From: CAVPRW01 sp046727435 [NCBI: bacterium]
GTDB taxonomy: Bacteria; Tectomicrobia; Entotheonellia; J063
Length of the DNA stretch: 17,281 bases
NCBI GenBank assembly: GCA_046727435.1
Contig: JBKPCR010000113.1
Span: 1 to 17,281, forward strand
Direction of reading: 5' to 3'
Positions 6,540-14,599 of the stretch are shown piece after piece (within the stretch, counting starts at the first letter, position 1; every line of letters begins with the position of its first letter). The position numbers and the translations under genes were made by a program. The notes under the pieces are model-generated. The model saw nothing but the letters and a program-made list of their open reading frames with translations, searched no databases and had not been told where the DNA came from.

Positions 6540-7302
6540 ATGGATTCCCCTGCCCCTGCTGAAGGGCGGAATCTCAGTCCTCTGATGACCGGCTATCGTT
6601 ATTGTTATACCTTAGTCAGCAGTTCAATGCTGAGTGCGACCTCCCGCAGTTGTTGGACCTCATGGCACGAGAAGTTGCTCGGTTGCTAGCAGTCGAGCGA
6701 GCGTTTTTTGTGGGATCGCCCCACCGACAAACTGTGGTCCCTGGTGGAGCTCGAAAGCGAGCCGCTACGCTTTGATGCACGCCGTGGGGTTGCGGGGGCA
6801 GTGGTACAAACAGGCATCACTATCAATGTTCCCGACGTGCGTCAGGACTCCCGCTTTTATCCAGCCATTGATGCCCGCACAGGATTTCGAACACGCAATA
6901 TCCTTGCTGTGCCACTACGCAATCATGCAGGGGAGATCATTGCGGCCTTTCAAGTCTTAAACAAACAACAAGGGACCTTCATCACAGAAGACGAAGAAAT
7001 GCTGAAGGTCGTGGCTGCTCAAGCTGCCATTGCCATCGAGACGGCTCAATACATAGGTGGACTGCAGCAGCAACGTGATGCATTGCTTGTGGAGAACACT
7101 CAATTATGGCAAGCAGTGGAAGGTCGTTATTTTCAGCAGCCACTATTGGGAAACAGCCCTTTGATTCGCCAGGTAAGGCGATTAATTGAGCAATTGCACG
7201 ATAGCTCTGTGGAGGTCTTGGCGGAGGTTAGGGCTCAGCCGCCAAGGCCTCATCAAGAAACTCAAACGCTATGGTATCGCACCCCGCCCCAGTACACTTT
7301 AG
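6540..7302 (+). pseudogene. GAF / sigma-54-interacting / Fis-type activator, internally deleted
   Basis: The ATG at 6540 follows GAGAGGAGG and begins MDSPAPAEGRN. A first frameshift lies near 6560-6590. The next frame reads QFNAECDLPQLLDLMAREVA, a GAF-domain N-terminus. A second shift sits at a run of six T at 6704-6709. The third piece (GVAGAVVQTGITINVPDVRQ, FRTRNILAVPLRN, FITEDEEMLKVVAAQAAIAI) completes the GAF domain. It then enters the sigma-54 activator linker and AAA+ start (LLGNSPLIRQVRRLIEQLHD SSVEVL in two parts). Where Walker A (GESGTGKE) should come, the sequence jumps into another frame at about 7222. That frame reads RRLGLSRQGLIKKLKRYGI, the Fis helix-turn-helix, and ends at TAG 7300-7302. 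Walker A, the GAFTGA loop and Walker B are all gone, about 240 residues, so it cannot activate RpoN. Confidence 0.85.
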
Positions 7303-7309
7303 GTAAATG
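7302..7309. repeat. Target site duplication, left copy
   Basis: GGTAAATG directly precedes the left end of the IS and is repeated exactly at 8859-8866. Its first G is the last base of the stop codon of the upstream pseudogene. Confidence 0.9.
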
Positions 7310-7321
7310 GTAAACGTTCAC
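7310..7321. repeat. IS66 left terminal inverted repeat
   Basis: GTAAACGTTCAC, matching the right end with one mismatch at the fifth base. Confidence 0.9.
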
Positions 7322-7369
7322 GTGGTCACTGTGAGGAATTCTTGCTGGGCTGTCGTAAGGTCGCGTACA

Positions 7370-8833
7370 ATGCTGGCTCATGAACAGCGAGCCCCTTTTT
7401 TCCCAGAACTCTGGGAGCGCACACCCCCGGAGGTGCAGGCCTATCTCCGTGCCCTCGAAGCCAGAGTGGCGGCGTTGGAGGCCACCGTCCAGCAGTTGCG
7501 GGAGCAGCTGCAACAGGACTCGCGCACCTCGTCGCGTCCACCGTCAAGCGATCCGCCTCAGGCCCTGACCAAACGGCCGAGGCGCGAGCCGAGTGGGCGT
7601 CGGCCTGGCGGGCAGCCTGGACACGAGGGACATGCGCGGGTGTTGGTGCCGGTCGAGGAGGTGGACGTGGTCATCCCCGTGAAGCCCGAGCACTGTCGGC
7701 GCTGCCAGCAACCCTTGCAGGGGGAGGATGCCCAGCCCCAGCGGCATCAGATGACCGAGATTCCCACCGTGAAGCCCGTGGTGACCGAGTATCAGTTGCA
7801 CCAACTGGTGTGCCCAGCCTGTGGCGAAGCGACCCGGGCGGAGTGGCCGCCGGGGGTTCCCAGGGGGGAATTCGGCCCGCGGGTGCAGGCGATCACGGCG
7901 CTGTGCACGGGGGCCTATCATCTGTCGAAGCGGACCACCCAGAACGTCCTGGCAGATCTGTTTGGGGTAGCGCTGGGCCTGGGGAGCATTGCGAACCTGG
8001 AGCAGGCGACCGCCCAGGCGCTGGCCGAGCCCGTGGCCGAGGCGCGGGCCTATGTGCAGGCCCAGCCGGCCGCGCATCTGGACGACACGGGGTGGCGCGA
8101 AGGGCAGCAGCGCGCCTGGCTGTGGACAGCAGTCACCACGTGGGTCACGGTCTTTGTGGTCCGGCGGTCGCGCCGCGGCAAGGTGGCGCGGGAACTCGTG
8201 GGGGAACCCTTCTGGGGGTGGTTGGTGACCGATCGCTGGAGCGCCTACACCTGGTATCCCACCTGGCGGCGGCAACTCTGTTGGGCGCACTTGCGGCGTG
8301 ATATCGAAGCCATGATGGCGCGTGGGGGGCGCTCTCAAGAGATCGGCGAGGCCCTGCAGGCGCAGGCCCGTCAGATGTTCCACTGGTGGCATCGGGTCCG
8401 CGACGGGACGCTGGCCCACCCGACCTTTGCCAGGTATATGTGGCCCGTCCGGCGCGAAATGGAGCGGCTGCTGGAAGCGGGCCAAACCTGCGGGGTTCCC
8501 AAGACAGAGGGCACCTGCCGGGAGATCTTGAAGCTGCGGCAGGGCCTGTGGACATTCGTGCGTCACGAAGGGGTGGAGCCCACGAACAACGCCGCGGAGC
8601 GGGCGATTCGGCCGGGGGTCCTCTGGCGCAAGGGGAGCTTTGGGACTCAGAGCCCAGAGGGCTCCCGCTTTGTCGAAGCAATGATGACGGTGGTGGCCAC
8701 GCTGAAGCAGCAGCATCGCAACGTCCTCGACTACGTCACCACCGCCTGTGAGGCAGTGCTCTGGGGAGAGCCTGCTCCATCCCTTCTTCCAACCCTGGAG
8801 ACCTTAAACCAAGTCATCTGTCCTGCCGCGTAG
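7370..8833 (+). CDS. tnpC: IS66-family transposase
   Basis: A 487-residue DDE transposase. The ATG at 7370 is preferred because the earlier in-frame ATG at 7307 lies in the target duplication outside the IS; AAGG stands 9 bp upstream. Domains in order are a helical coiled-coil N-terminus (ALEARVAALEATVQQLREQL, residues about 30-50), then a Ser/Pro-rich linker SSRPPSSDPPQ. A zinc finger follows, with C109/C112 (CRRC) and C148/C151 (CPAC). The catalytic core has D238/D239 in HLDDTGW, D288 in LVTDRWSAY with CWAHLRRD behind it, and E410 in NNAAERAIR. The usual C-terminal tail KGSFGTQSPEGSRFVE is present. All key residues are intact, so the enzyme is probably functional. Confidence 0.95.
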   Translation: MLAHEQRAPFFPELWERTPPEVQAYLRALEARVAALEATVQQLREQLQQDSRTSSRPPSSDPPQALTKRPRREPSGRRPGGQPGHEGHARVLVPVEEVDVVIPVKPEHCRRCQQPLQGEDAQPQRHQMTEIPTVKPVVTEYQLHQLVCPACGEATRAEWPPGVPRGEFGPRVQAITALCTGAYHLSKRTTQNVLADLFGVALGLGSIANLEQATAQALAEPVAEARAYVQAQPAAHLDDTGWREGQQRAWLWTAVTTWVTVFVVRRSRRGKVARELVGEPFWGWLVTDRWSAYTWYPTWRRQLCWAHLRRDIEAMMARGGRSQEIGEALQAQARQMFHWWHRVRDGTLAHPTFARYMWPVRREMERLLEAGQTCGVPKTEGTCREILKLRQGLWTFVRHEGVEPTNNAAERAIRPGVLWRKGSFGTQSPEGSRFVEAMMTVVATLKQQHRNVLDYVTTACEAVLWGEPAPSLLPTLETLNQVICPAA

Positions 8834-8846
8834 CTCAATCATAGGG

Positions 8847-8858
8847 GTGAACGCTTAC
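8847..8858. repeat. IS66 right terminal inverted repeat
   Basis: GTGAACGCTTAC, the reverse complement of GTAAGCGTTCAC. Confidence 0.9.
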
Positions 8859-8866
8859 GGTAAATG
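8859..8866. repeat. Target site duplication, right copy
   Basis: GGTAAATG, identical to the left copy at 7302-7309. The 137 bp from here to the tRNA-Val gene hold nothing recognisable. Confidence 0.9.
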
Positions 8867-9003
8867 CAGGCTCATAGCACCTTGCAAAACCCTGGCATAT
8901 CGCCAAGATTTACGCAAAAGGGTTCGAGGCCTCACTTTCCTGTCTCACCTAAAGGGCGATCGAAACCCTGCAGGAACCTCTTGAGAAGGGGATATTTAAC
9001 GGA

Positions 9004-9075
9004 TGGGCGTTGCTGGGATTGAACCAGCGACCTCTTGCGTGTGAAGCAAGCGCTCTACCACTGAGCTAAACGCCC
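9004..9075 (-). tRNA. tRNA-Val, anticodon CAC
   Basis: A 72-nt cloverleaf. The acceptor arms GGGCGTT/AACGCCC pair fully and the discriminator is A. The D arm is GCTC/GAGC. The anticodon stem is CTTGC/GCAAG around TTCACAC, giving CAC, which reads GUG valine codons. The T arm is GCTGG-TTCAATC-CCAGC. CCA is not encoded (ATCC follows). It lies 31 nt behind tRNA-Ala and is probably co-transcribed with it. Confidence 0.96.
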
Positions 9076-9106
9076 ATTACTTGAAGTGCTGTTTTAGAGA
9101 AGCTTT

Positions 9107-9182
<76 letters not shown>

Positions 9183-9314
9183 ATACACTATCTTTGGGTA
9201 TCGCCGCTACCCTTTATAATCGCCGGAAAAGCTACACCCGTGATGAAAACTGGTCCGTATACTAGTGTATTTAGAATATCGACGCAAGGGATTTTTTCAG
9301 TCCCCGGCTAAAAG

Positions 9315-12300
9315 TTATAGGGGAGATCTGCCGAGGATGGGCAGTTCGAGCAAGAGTTGCCTCGCAGATGGATTCTGCGGGTTCTGTGCAAGCGCTTTGA
9401 GGAGATAGCCGTATGCCTTACTGAAATCCTCCATCTCGATGGCCGTTTGTGCAGCCTCCACCCAAAGGACATCAGCGGCGACCCCCTTCTTCTCACCCTG
9501 TGCGCTATTCTCAGCAGCCTGCTCGACATACCTGAGGGATGTGGCATGATCCCTATCAACTGCATAGACTTGGGCGATCTTTCGGTAAACCCCGGCCTTG
9601 TTATCGACCTCCACTTCCAACAGACGCTCTAAGAGTGCCAGAGTGCGTTTGTTGCTGACATGGTTCAGATACGACCGCTGCGACTGATATAAAGCAAACT
9701 CCAGGTCGGCGGCCAGCGTAAGATAATCGTGATTGTTCGGCTCTTCATTCAGTAACGGCGCCAGCGTAGTGCTGGCCGATTCGAGCTGCCCATCAGCTTT
9801 CTGAGCCTGGACTAGCGCCCACAAAGCCTCCCGATCGTCAGGAAACCGACGTACCCATTCGTTTACAGCTCCCTTGAGGATCTTCGCCGTGCCATATGCG
9901 CGATGAAAGGCTGTGAAATTTTTGAGTTCCTCTCGGGAGAGAGGCTCCTTTCGCTGGCTCAGATAGCGCATCAGATAGAGAGCGCTTCCCTCGACTGGCA
10001 TATCTCGTTCGTCATGAGACCGAATCATGCTGGCGACACTCCCCAGAAAAAATGCCTTGGGCGCGTCGTATTCCAAGATTGGAAAGTGGTCTTCATTCAA
10101 CCGTCCGCGACCTGCCATCTTACGTACAGTACTATCCGAGGCGATCTGCAGAGAGAAGAGAGTGGGCAAGCTGCCGATCTCTATTCGTTGCAAATCTTTT
10201 CTCACTTGGTCGCGATTAAACCGTTCGATGACACTTTTGAAGTTTAGGTCAAGGGGAGCGGAAGAGCCAAGAATCATGACATCCTCAGATAGGGTCTTCC
10301 AAAGCGTGACATGCTCGAAAACCGAAGCAAAGGTGCGCAGAATAAGTCTGAGGGTATCGTCATCCATTTCATATGTATGGAACCATTGCGCAAAGATCCC
10401 GCCGTCGGTCAAGTGTTGTCGGGCTTCGCGATAGAAGTCGACAGAGAAAAGGCTCCCAATGCCAACTATCCAGGGATTAGACGGCTCGCTGACAATGACA
10501 TCATAGCGTCGAGGGGAAAGACGGAGAAATGTCTTGGCATCCTCCAGATGCAAATCTAGGCGTGAATCCTCCAGGGCATTGTAATTATGGTCCTTAAAGA
10601 ATTGCGCGGCCTCGACGACCCCAGCCGAAATTTCCAGAAGATCAAGCCGCTCAAGAGGATGGCGTAAAGCTGAGCCCGCGGTAATTCCACTCCCCATGCC
10701 TACTACTAAGACTTGGCTGGCGTCAGGTTTCAGCAGCAAGGGGACATGCGCTAGAAGAAGCTGGGTTGGTAGGTCTCCGTGCGATGAAGCATCGGTTTTA
10801 CCATTCACTTTCAGAAAAAGATTTCCATCTTTTCCCTTTACGACCGTCACCGTGGTGTCCTTGTCATCTTTATAGAAAAGAAGAGATTGACTATGAATAT
10901 TACGCCGGTAATCTTCGTAATTGCGGTACTGGGCTGCCTGACGATTACGAAATTGACCGCTGGAGAGCACGAGCTTATCCCAAGATGGCATCCAAAAGAT
11001 CGCCAGGAACAACGCTACCAATCCAGAGCCCATGACAAAAGCCCGCCGCCACGATATCCACCGACCAGCCGTCAACAACACCATGGAGCCCACGAGTAGA
11101 TTCACAATTACTCCGCTCTCGATGAGGGTTTTCATTCCAATGAGTGGTAGTAACCATAAACCGGCGAGGACCGCACCTAGTACATTGCCGAGAGTGTTCC
11201 AGCTAAAAACCAAGCCTACCTTCCTACCCATCTGAGTGATGGTTTGTGTGACAATACGGCTGGCCAGTGGCAAGGTCATCCCCAAGAAGGTCGTAGGAAG
11301 CAACATCAATAAGAAACAAAAGAGAAATTTGCCGGTTTCGTAGAGATAGAAGGTCTCAGGGGTCCGGTTTAGTATGCTACTCAGGCGGAGAAAGAGATAC
11401 GGCAGTCTCTCATACAGGGGTAGGGTGGCGATGATCGAAACTCCAATGCTCAGCTCGGCGATCCCAAACATCAAGTATGAATCAACGTGAGGAAGGATCC
11501 GACGGCTGATCAGATAACTGCCGAGGGCAATTCCCGCAATAAACGCAGCGAGCATCAACGAAAACGAATAGGTCGATGAGCCTAATACCAATGCCAACAG
11601 GCGAATCCATGCAATTTCGTAGGCTAGCGCGACCACGCCTGAGAGAAAGACGGCGGCATAGATAATAACGGCTCGCCGCGGATCTACAAAGGGTTCGTCC
11701 TCCTGAGGAGTCTGCTGAATAGATGATGGCTGACCGTTATGTGCAGTTCTTGCCCCAAGCCCAAGCGAGATCGCACCGATGGCGATGTTGACAGAAGCTG
11801 CGATGCTCGTCGAGAACTCGAGACCGAAAGTGGGAATCAAAAAAAATCCAGCTAAGATAGCGCCGAGAACTGCTCCAGCACTGTTCAAAAAATAGAACCA
11901 CGAAACAGTTGCTTCCAACTGGCTTAAAGAATGGGCCGCGAATCGGCTAAGCATCGGCAGGGTACCCCCCATGAGCATGGCAGGAAGTAACAACACTCCC
12001 ATGCAGAGGGAAAGCCTGAGCACCAGGGCAAGCATTGGCGGCAGCATGTGCTGGCTGACAATGGTGATATACGCGTCTGATAAGAGATGCAGCGACAGCG
12101 GGGAGAAAAGTCCTAGAACCCCGATGCCAAGCTCTAGCCACCCGTACAGACGCAAGTGGTTGGCGACCTTATCTGCCTGTGGTCCAAGGATTGCATTGCC
12201 AAGTGCTAATCCCCCGAGGAATGCGGCTAGGACAATTGTGTGAGCTTGTGCGGTGTTACCCAATAAAAGCGACAGATATTTCGCCCAGAGAACCTCATAG

Positions 12301-12353
12301 ACCAGCCCAGTAATCCCTGATAGAAAAAACAGCAATGAGATGAAGCTATTCAT
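9315..12353 (-). CDS. Fused membrane transporter-like / spermidine-synthase-like protein with TPR-like tail
   Basis: A 1012-residue protein, with an ATG at 12351-12353 and AAAAAGGAG 8 bp upstream. Residues 1-200 and about 225-465 are two multi-spanning membrane halves. Each starts with a related motif (SGITGLVYEVLW and SGVVALAYEIAW), pointing to an internal duplication. Residues about 490-705 form a spermidine/spermine-synthase-type Rossmann domain with SAM loop VLVVGMGSG (548-556), LLEIS with E574, LEDAKTFL with D605, and YDVIVSEPSNPW (617-628). Classical SpeE has Asp at the catalytic position (YDVIISD), whereas this protein has Glu (SEP), so aminopropyl transfer is doubtful. Residues about 830-1000 look like TPR helices (REALWALVQAQKADGQLESA). 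The type is annotated as fused MFS/spermidine synthase in many genomes, with no settled function. No polyamine genes are nearby. Confidence 0.9.
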   Translation of the reverse strand: MNSFISLLFFLSGITGLVYEVLWAKYLSLLLGNTAQAHTIVLAAFLGGLALGNAILGPQADKVANHLRLYGWLELGIGVLGLFSPLSLHLLSDAYITIVSQHMLPPMLALVLRLSLCMGVLLLPAMLMGGTLPMLSRFAAHSLSQLEATVSWFYFLNSAGAVLGAILAGFFLIPTFGLEFSTSIAASVNIAIGAISLGLGARTAHNGQPSSIQQTPQEDEPFVDPRRAVIIYAAVFLSGVVALAYEIAWIRLLALVLGSSTYSFSLMLAAFIAGIALGSYLISRRILPHVDSYLMFGIAELSIGVSIIATLPLYERLPYLFLRLSSILNRTPETFYLYETGKFLFCFLLMLLPTTFLGMTLPLASRIVTQTITQMGRKVGLVFSWNTLGNVLGAVLAGLWLLPLIGMKTLIESGVIVNLLVGSMVLLTAGRWISWRRAFVMGSGLVALFLAIFWMPSWDKLVLSSGQFRNRQAAQYRNYEDYRRNIHSQSLLFYKDDKDTTVTVVKGKDGNLFLKVNGKTDASSHGDLPTQLLLAHVPLLLKPDASQVLVVGMGSGITAGSALRHPLERLDLLEISAGVVEAAQFFKDHNYNALEDSRLDLHLEDAKTFLRLSPRRYDVIVSEPSNPWIVGIGSLFSVDFYREARQHLTDGGIFAQWFHTYEMDDDTLRLILRTFASVFEHVTLWKTLSEDVMILGSSAPLDLNFKSVIERFNRDQVRKDLQRIEIGSLPTLFSLQIASDSTVRKMAGRGRLNEDHFPILEYDAPKAFFLGSVASMIRSHDERDMPVEGSALYLMRYLSQRKEPLSREELKNFTAFHRAYGTAKILKGAVNEWVRRFPDDREALWALVQAQKADGQLESASTTLAPLLNEEPNNHDYLTLAADLEFALYQSQRSYLNHVSNKRTLALLERLLEVEVDNKAGVYRKIAQVYAVDRDHATSLRYVEQAAENSAQGEKKGVAADVLWVEAAQTAIEMEDFSKAYGYLLKALAQNPQNPSARQLLLELPILGRSPL

Positions 12354-12528
12354 CGCCCATACTCCTTTTTCTGGCTCCCATCATGCGCCCGTTTGTAATC
12401 AGTAGATCCTGGGTCTAAGGGCAGAAAATACCTAGTAGTAGGGAAATTATTGACCCGCCTACTGAAACCTGCAAGCTTTGCCATTGCATAATCCCCACGA
12501 CAAAAGGCCCTGTCGCGGGTTATTAAAC

Positions 12529-12556
12529 TTTAGATCTTTTTAGCCTAAACTATAAT
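12529..12556 (+). promoter_or_regulatory. Possible sigma-70 promoter
   Basis: TTTAGA (4 of 6 to TTGACA) and a perfect TATAAT at 12551-12556 are spaced by 16 bp in an AT-rich stretch. It would serve the small frame at 12675 or give a long leader to fimT. Confidence 0.4.
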
Positions 12557-12674
12557 ATGAGCATGTTCAGGTAACTCGTTATCATGCGCAGAGGCTCAAT
12601 GTTGCCAATGCTCTTAATAGCGTCTACCCACGAGAGGTTAGGAACTTCTATCGGCACTTCCTGCAGGTTTATTC

Positions 12675-12806
12675 ATGAGTGACGGACCTGTGGCGCGTGA
12701 GCCTGACGACGAAACGGAAAGACTGGTTTCTTGCCCTAGAGAACTTAAAACTCTTCTGGAGTATACCTCAGCTATGCCATGTTGTCTCTTTAGTAAAGTT
12801 TTCTAG
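12675..12806 (+). other. Possible small protein, 43 residues
   Basis: The ATG at 12675 has GCAGG 8 bp upstream and lies downstream of the TATAAT promoter candidate. It reads MSDGPVAREPDDETERLVSC, then PRELKTLLEYTSAMPCCLFS and KVF. An acidic N-terminus is followed by a helix-like part with a CC pair. Composition is protein-like, but no family is recognised and a chance frame is possible. Confidence 0.25.
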
Positions 12807-12900
12807 CTCTGTACATAGAATAGATCTGAATCCTTTGATGAACCGGTGACTGGTGGCCGAACACAGAGAGGACACTATACCTCTAAGGCCAGAAGAAAGA

Positions 12901-12916
12901 TGGTATGGTTATTGCT
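12901..12916 (+). promoter_or_regulatory. Sigma-54-like promoter upstream of the minor pilin operon
   Basis: TGGTATGGTTATTGCT keeps the essential GG-N10-GC spacing and a full TTGCT -12 element. The -24 element TGGTAT deviates from TGGCAC at two positions. Transcription would begin near 12927 and leave a leader of almost 100 nt before fimT. The same promoter class stands at 3104 for pilin 1, so joint RpoN control is plausible. Confidence 0.45.
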
Positions 12917-13023
12917 AGGTTCTGGCAAAGACAATCGAGTCCTGTAAAAGAATTCCTCGTCGCCATTTTTGTACTGTCTAAGAGGACATTACTGTCGCTT
13001 TCAACAGAGAATCTGAGGTTTAA

Positions 13024-13458
13024 ATGATTGCTAATGAACGAGGTTTCACCCTCGTAGAACTCCTTATAGGTGCAATGATCATTAGTATCATGGGCGCGTT
13101 TACTGCACCCCAATTCGGCAGTACCCTACGGGCATATAGGCTCAATGGTGCAACGAAGGTCATTTGGGGAGACCTACACAAAGCAAGGCTCATGGCCATC
13201 AAGGAAAACAGGACTATTAGAGTGGATTTCACTGCCAGCGCTTATGAGATCGTGCGTGTAGATACTGCGGTAGTGGCCTTCCGACGCAACTTAGCCTCTG
13301 ATTTTACAGGAATTACGGTGACTATCCAAAATAACACTATCTCGTTTGGAAGTACAGGTACCGCAGGAGGGGGTGGCAAAACTGTTCAAGTGCAAAATGC
13401 CACAGCTAGCAAGAGTTTTACGATTCTGACAACTGGGCGCATAGGAAATATTTCATGA
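13024..13458 (+). CDS. fimT: Minor pilin, GspH/FimT family
   Basis: A 144-residue prepilin-like protein with a short leader, MIANERG, cut before FTLVELLIGAMIISIMG, with Glu5 present. The GspH/FimT pattern is clear. After the helix comes LRAYRLNGATKVIWGDLHKA and ARLMAIKENRTIRVDF. Toward the end comes ISFGSTGTAGGGGKTVQVQN, then FTILTTGRIGNIS, the characteristic beta-strand ending of the family. A GAGG ribosome site stands close to the ATG. It opens the operon and overlaps pilV by 4 bp (ATGA). Minor pilins of this type join PilV, PilW and PilX in the complex that primes pilus assembly at the inner membrane and sits at the tip. Confidence 0.92.
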   Translation: MIANERGFTLVELLIGAMIISIMGAFTAPQFGSTLRAYRLNGATKVIWGDLHKARLMAIKENRTIRVDFTASAYEIVRVDTAVVAFRRNLASDFTGITVTIQNNTISFGSTGTAGGGGKTVQVQNATASKSFTILTTGRIGNIS

Positions 13459-13838
13459 CATCGAAATCCTCGATGAGCATCGAAGAAGGCTTTACCCTGA
13501 TTGAGATCATGGTTGCCTTGGTCGTCATGTCTATTGGCCTTACTGCATTGGCCGCAGTGCAGATAAGCGCGATCCGAGGGAATGCCTTCTCGAAACGGAT
13601 GACCACTGCGGTATCGATTGCAGATGAAAAGCTAGAACAGATTAAGAGCATGCCATATGTCGATATCGTTTCAGAATCATCCACCCAAATCACACAATCT
13701 GACATGAATTTTACTAGGCAAGTGACAGTAACTAATAATATTCCATTGGCCAACACGAAGACAATTAATGTGACAGTGAACTGGTCAGAAGGTTCGAAGT
13801 CACATTCAGTGCCGTTTACAACCATTGTCAGCCGATAG
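13455..13838 (+). CDS. pilV: Minor pilin PilV
   Basis: A 127-residue product starting in the ATGA overlap with fimT, indicating translational coupling. The leader MTSKSSMSIEEG is cut before FTLIEIMVALVVMSIGLTAL, with Glu5 present. The segment AAVQISAIRGNAFSKRMTTA and then ADEKLEQIKSMPY is the typical PilV/GspI continuation. The last third (TVNWSEGSKSHSVPFTTIV) is the short beta domain. The length is slightly below average for PilV. It stands in the canonical fimT-pilV-pilW-pilX order. Confidence 0.9.
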   Translation: MTSKSSMSIEEGFTLIEIMVALVVMSIGLTALAAVQISAIRGNAFSKRMTTAVSIADEKLEQIKSMPYVDIVSESSTQITQSDMNFTRQVTVTNNIPLANTKTINVTVNWSEGSKSHSVPFTTIVSR

Positions 13839-13852
13839 GGGTGTGGGTCACG

Positions 13853-14578
13853 ATGTTAACATCTGACAAGGGCTTTACTCTGGTCGAATTGCTCATTGCC
13901 TTGGCGATTGTCGGTGTCGTTCTGACGGGAATTTACGATCTCTTGGTAACTTCCAGTCGGATCTATTTGGCTCAAAACGCCATCGTGGAAATGCAGGCCG
14001 ATAGTCGGGCAGCCATGGACTTCTTGGTCCGAGAACTGCGGCAATCATTCAACACCCCAACAATATCTACTACCACAGCCGCCAACGATACGATCGGCTT
14101 CGACCGTGTGGAGGACACGGGATATTCTTCAGGGGGAAATAGCGCTACAACACTCAACGATATCAGGAAATCCTGGCACTCTGGCGACTTTGCTCCTTCG
14201 ACGGATTCCTCCTACATGGTACGTATCGTTAGCGGTACGGGAAATGGACAAGTGCGAAGCATCAGTAGTAACTTGTCTACTCAACTCACCATATCGCCAG
14301 CCTGGGTAACAACTCCGGATTCGACGTCAATCTATGTGATTACGAGCAACAAGGGATTCACGCGGACCTCCTCATCGGATAACGTTCTAAGGTATCGGAT
14401 TGGCGCTACGGGGGACAGGAACCCACTTGCCGAGAATATTACGACCCACTCATTTTCACAACCTAGTCCAAATACCATTCGGATCACTTTGACAGGCCAG
14501 ACGCGTGCAACCGATCCAATCACGAAACAATACCGTACCTACACTCTAACCGAAGAAGTCACAATAAGAAACATGTAG
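13853..14578 (+). CDS. pilW: Minor pilin PilW
   Basis: A 241-residue product from ATG 13853. This start gives a leader, MLTSDKG, of the same length as that of FimT. An in-frame GTG at 13841 is possible, but its upstream sequence is too close to act as a ribosome site. Cleavage is before FTLVELLIALAIVGVVLTGI, with Glu5. YDLLVTSSRIYLAQNAIVEM, then AAMDFLVRELRQSF, is the PilW/GspJ signature. The rest is a beta-rich globular domain ending YRTYTLTEEVTIRNM. It follows pilV by 14 bp and precedes pilX by 21 bp in the same operon. Confidence 0.9.
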   Translation: MLTSDKGFTLVELLIALAIVGVVLTGIYDLLVTSSRIYLAQNAIVEMQADSRAAMDFLVRELRQSFNTPTISTTTAANDTIGFDRVEDTGYSSGGNSATTLNDIRKSWHSGDFAPSTDSSYMVRIVSGTGNGQVRSISSNLSTQLTISPAWVTTPDSTSIYVITSNKGFTRTSSSDNVLRYRIGATGDRNPLAENITTHSFSQPSPNTIRITLTGQTRATDPITKQYRTYTLTEEVTIRNM

Positions 14579-14599
14579 AAGAAATGCTGAGGAGCTTGC

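Larger units (their letters stand above)
7310..8858 (+). mobile_element. IS66-family insertion sequence, complete, single-ORF type
   Basis: A 1549-bp element flanked by an exact 8-bp duplication (GGTAAATG), the size IS66 elements generate. The ends are GTAAACGTTCAC (left) and GTAAGCGTTCAC (right, read inward), 11 of 12 identical and starting with the family's GTAA. One intact transposase fills it, without the tnpA/tnpB helper genes of IS66 sensu stricto, as in the single-gene IS66 subgroup. It is clearly richer in G+C than the pilin genes around it, which suggests recent arrival from a different genome background. Confidence 0.95.
12354..13023. other. 670-bp intergenic region between divergent genes
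   Basis: It separates the minus-strand membrane protein from the plus-strand minor pilin operon. It holds a sigma-70-like promoter, a small open frame and a sigma-54-like site, listed separately. An imperfect hairpin also lies near 12492-12520 (CCCACGACA against TGTCGCGGG, one mismatch). Nothing else is seen. Confidence 0.5.

Noticed and set aside
7544-8716. A 390-residue open frame on the minus strand
   Set aside because: It lies fully antisense to the IS66 transposase. GC-rich coding DNA often leaves the opposite strand open, and the translation is low-complexity Pro/Arg/His/Leu without any domain.
6540-8858. IS66 insertion as the cause of the activator's truncation
   Set aside because: The Fis helix-turn-helix and its stop codon are complete before the IS begins, so the element sits behind the gene. 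The AAA+ deletion is a separate event.
13841-13852. GTG start of pilW
   Set aside because: It leaves no room for a ribosome site. The ATG at 13853 gives a 7-residue leader like that of FimT.
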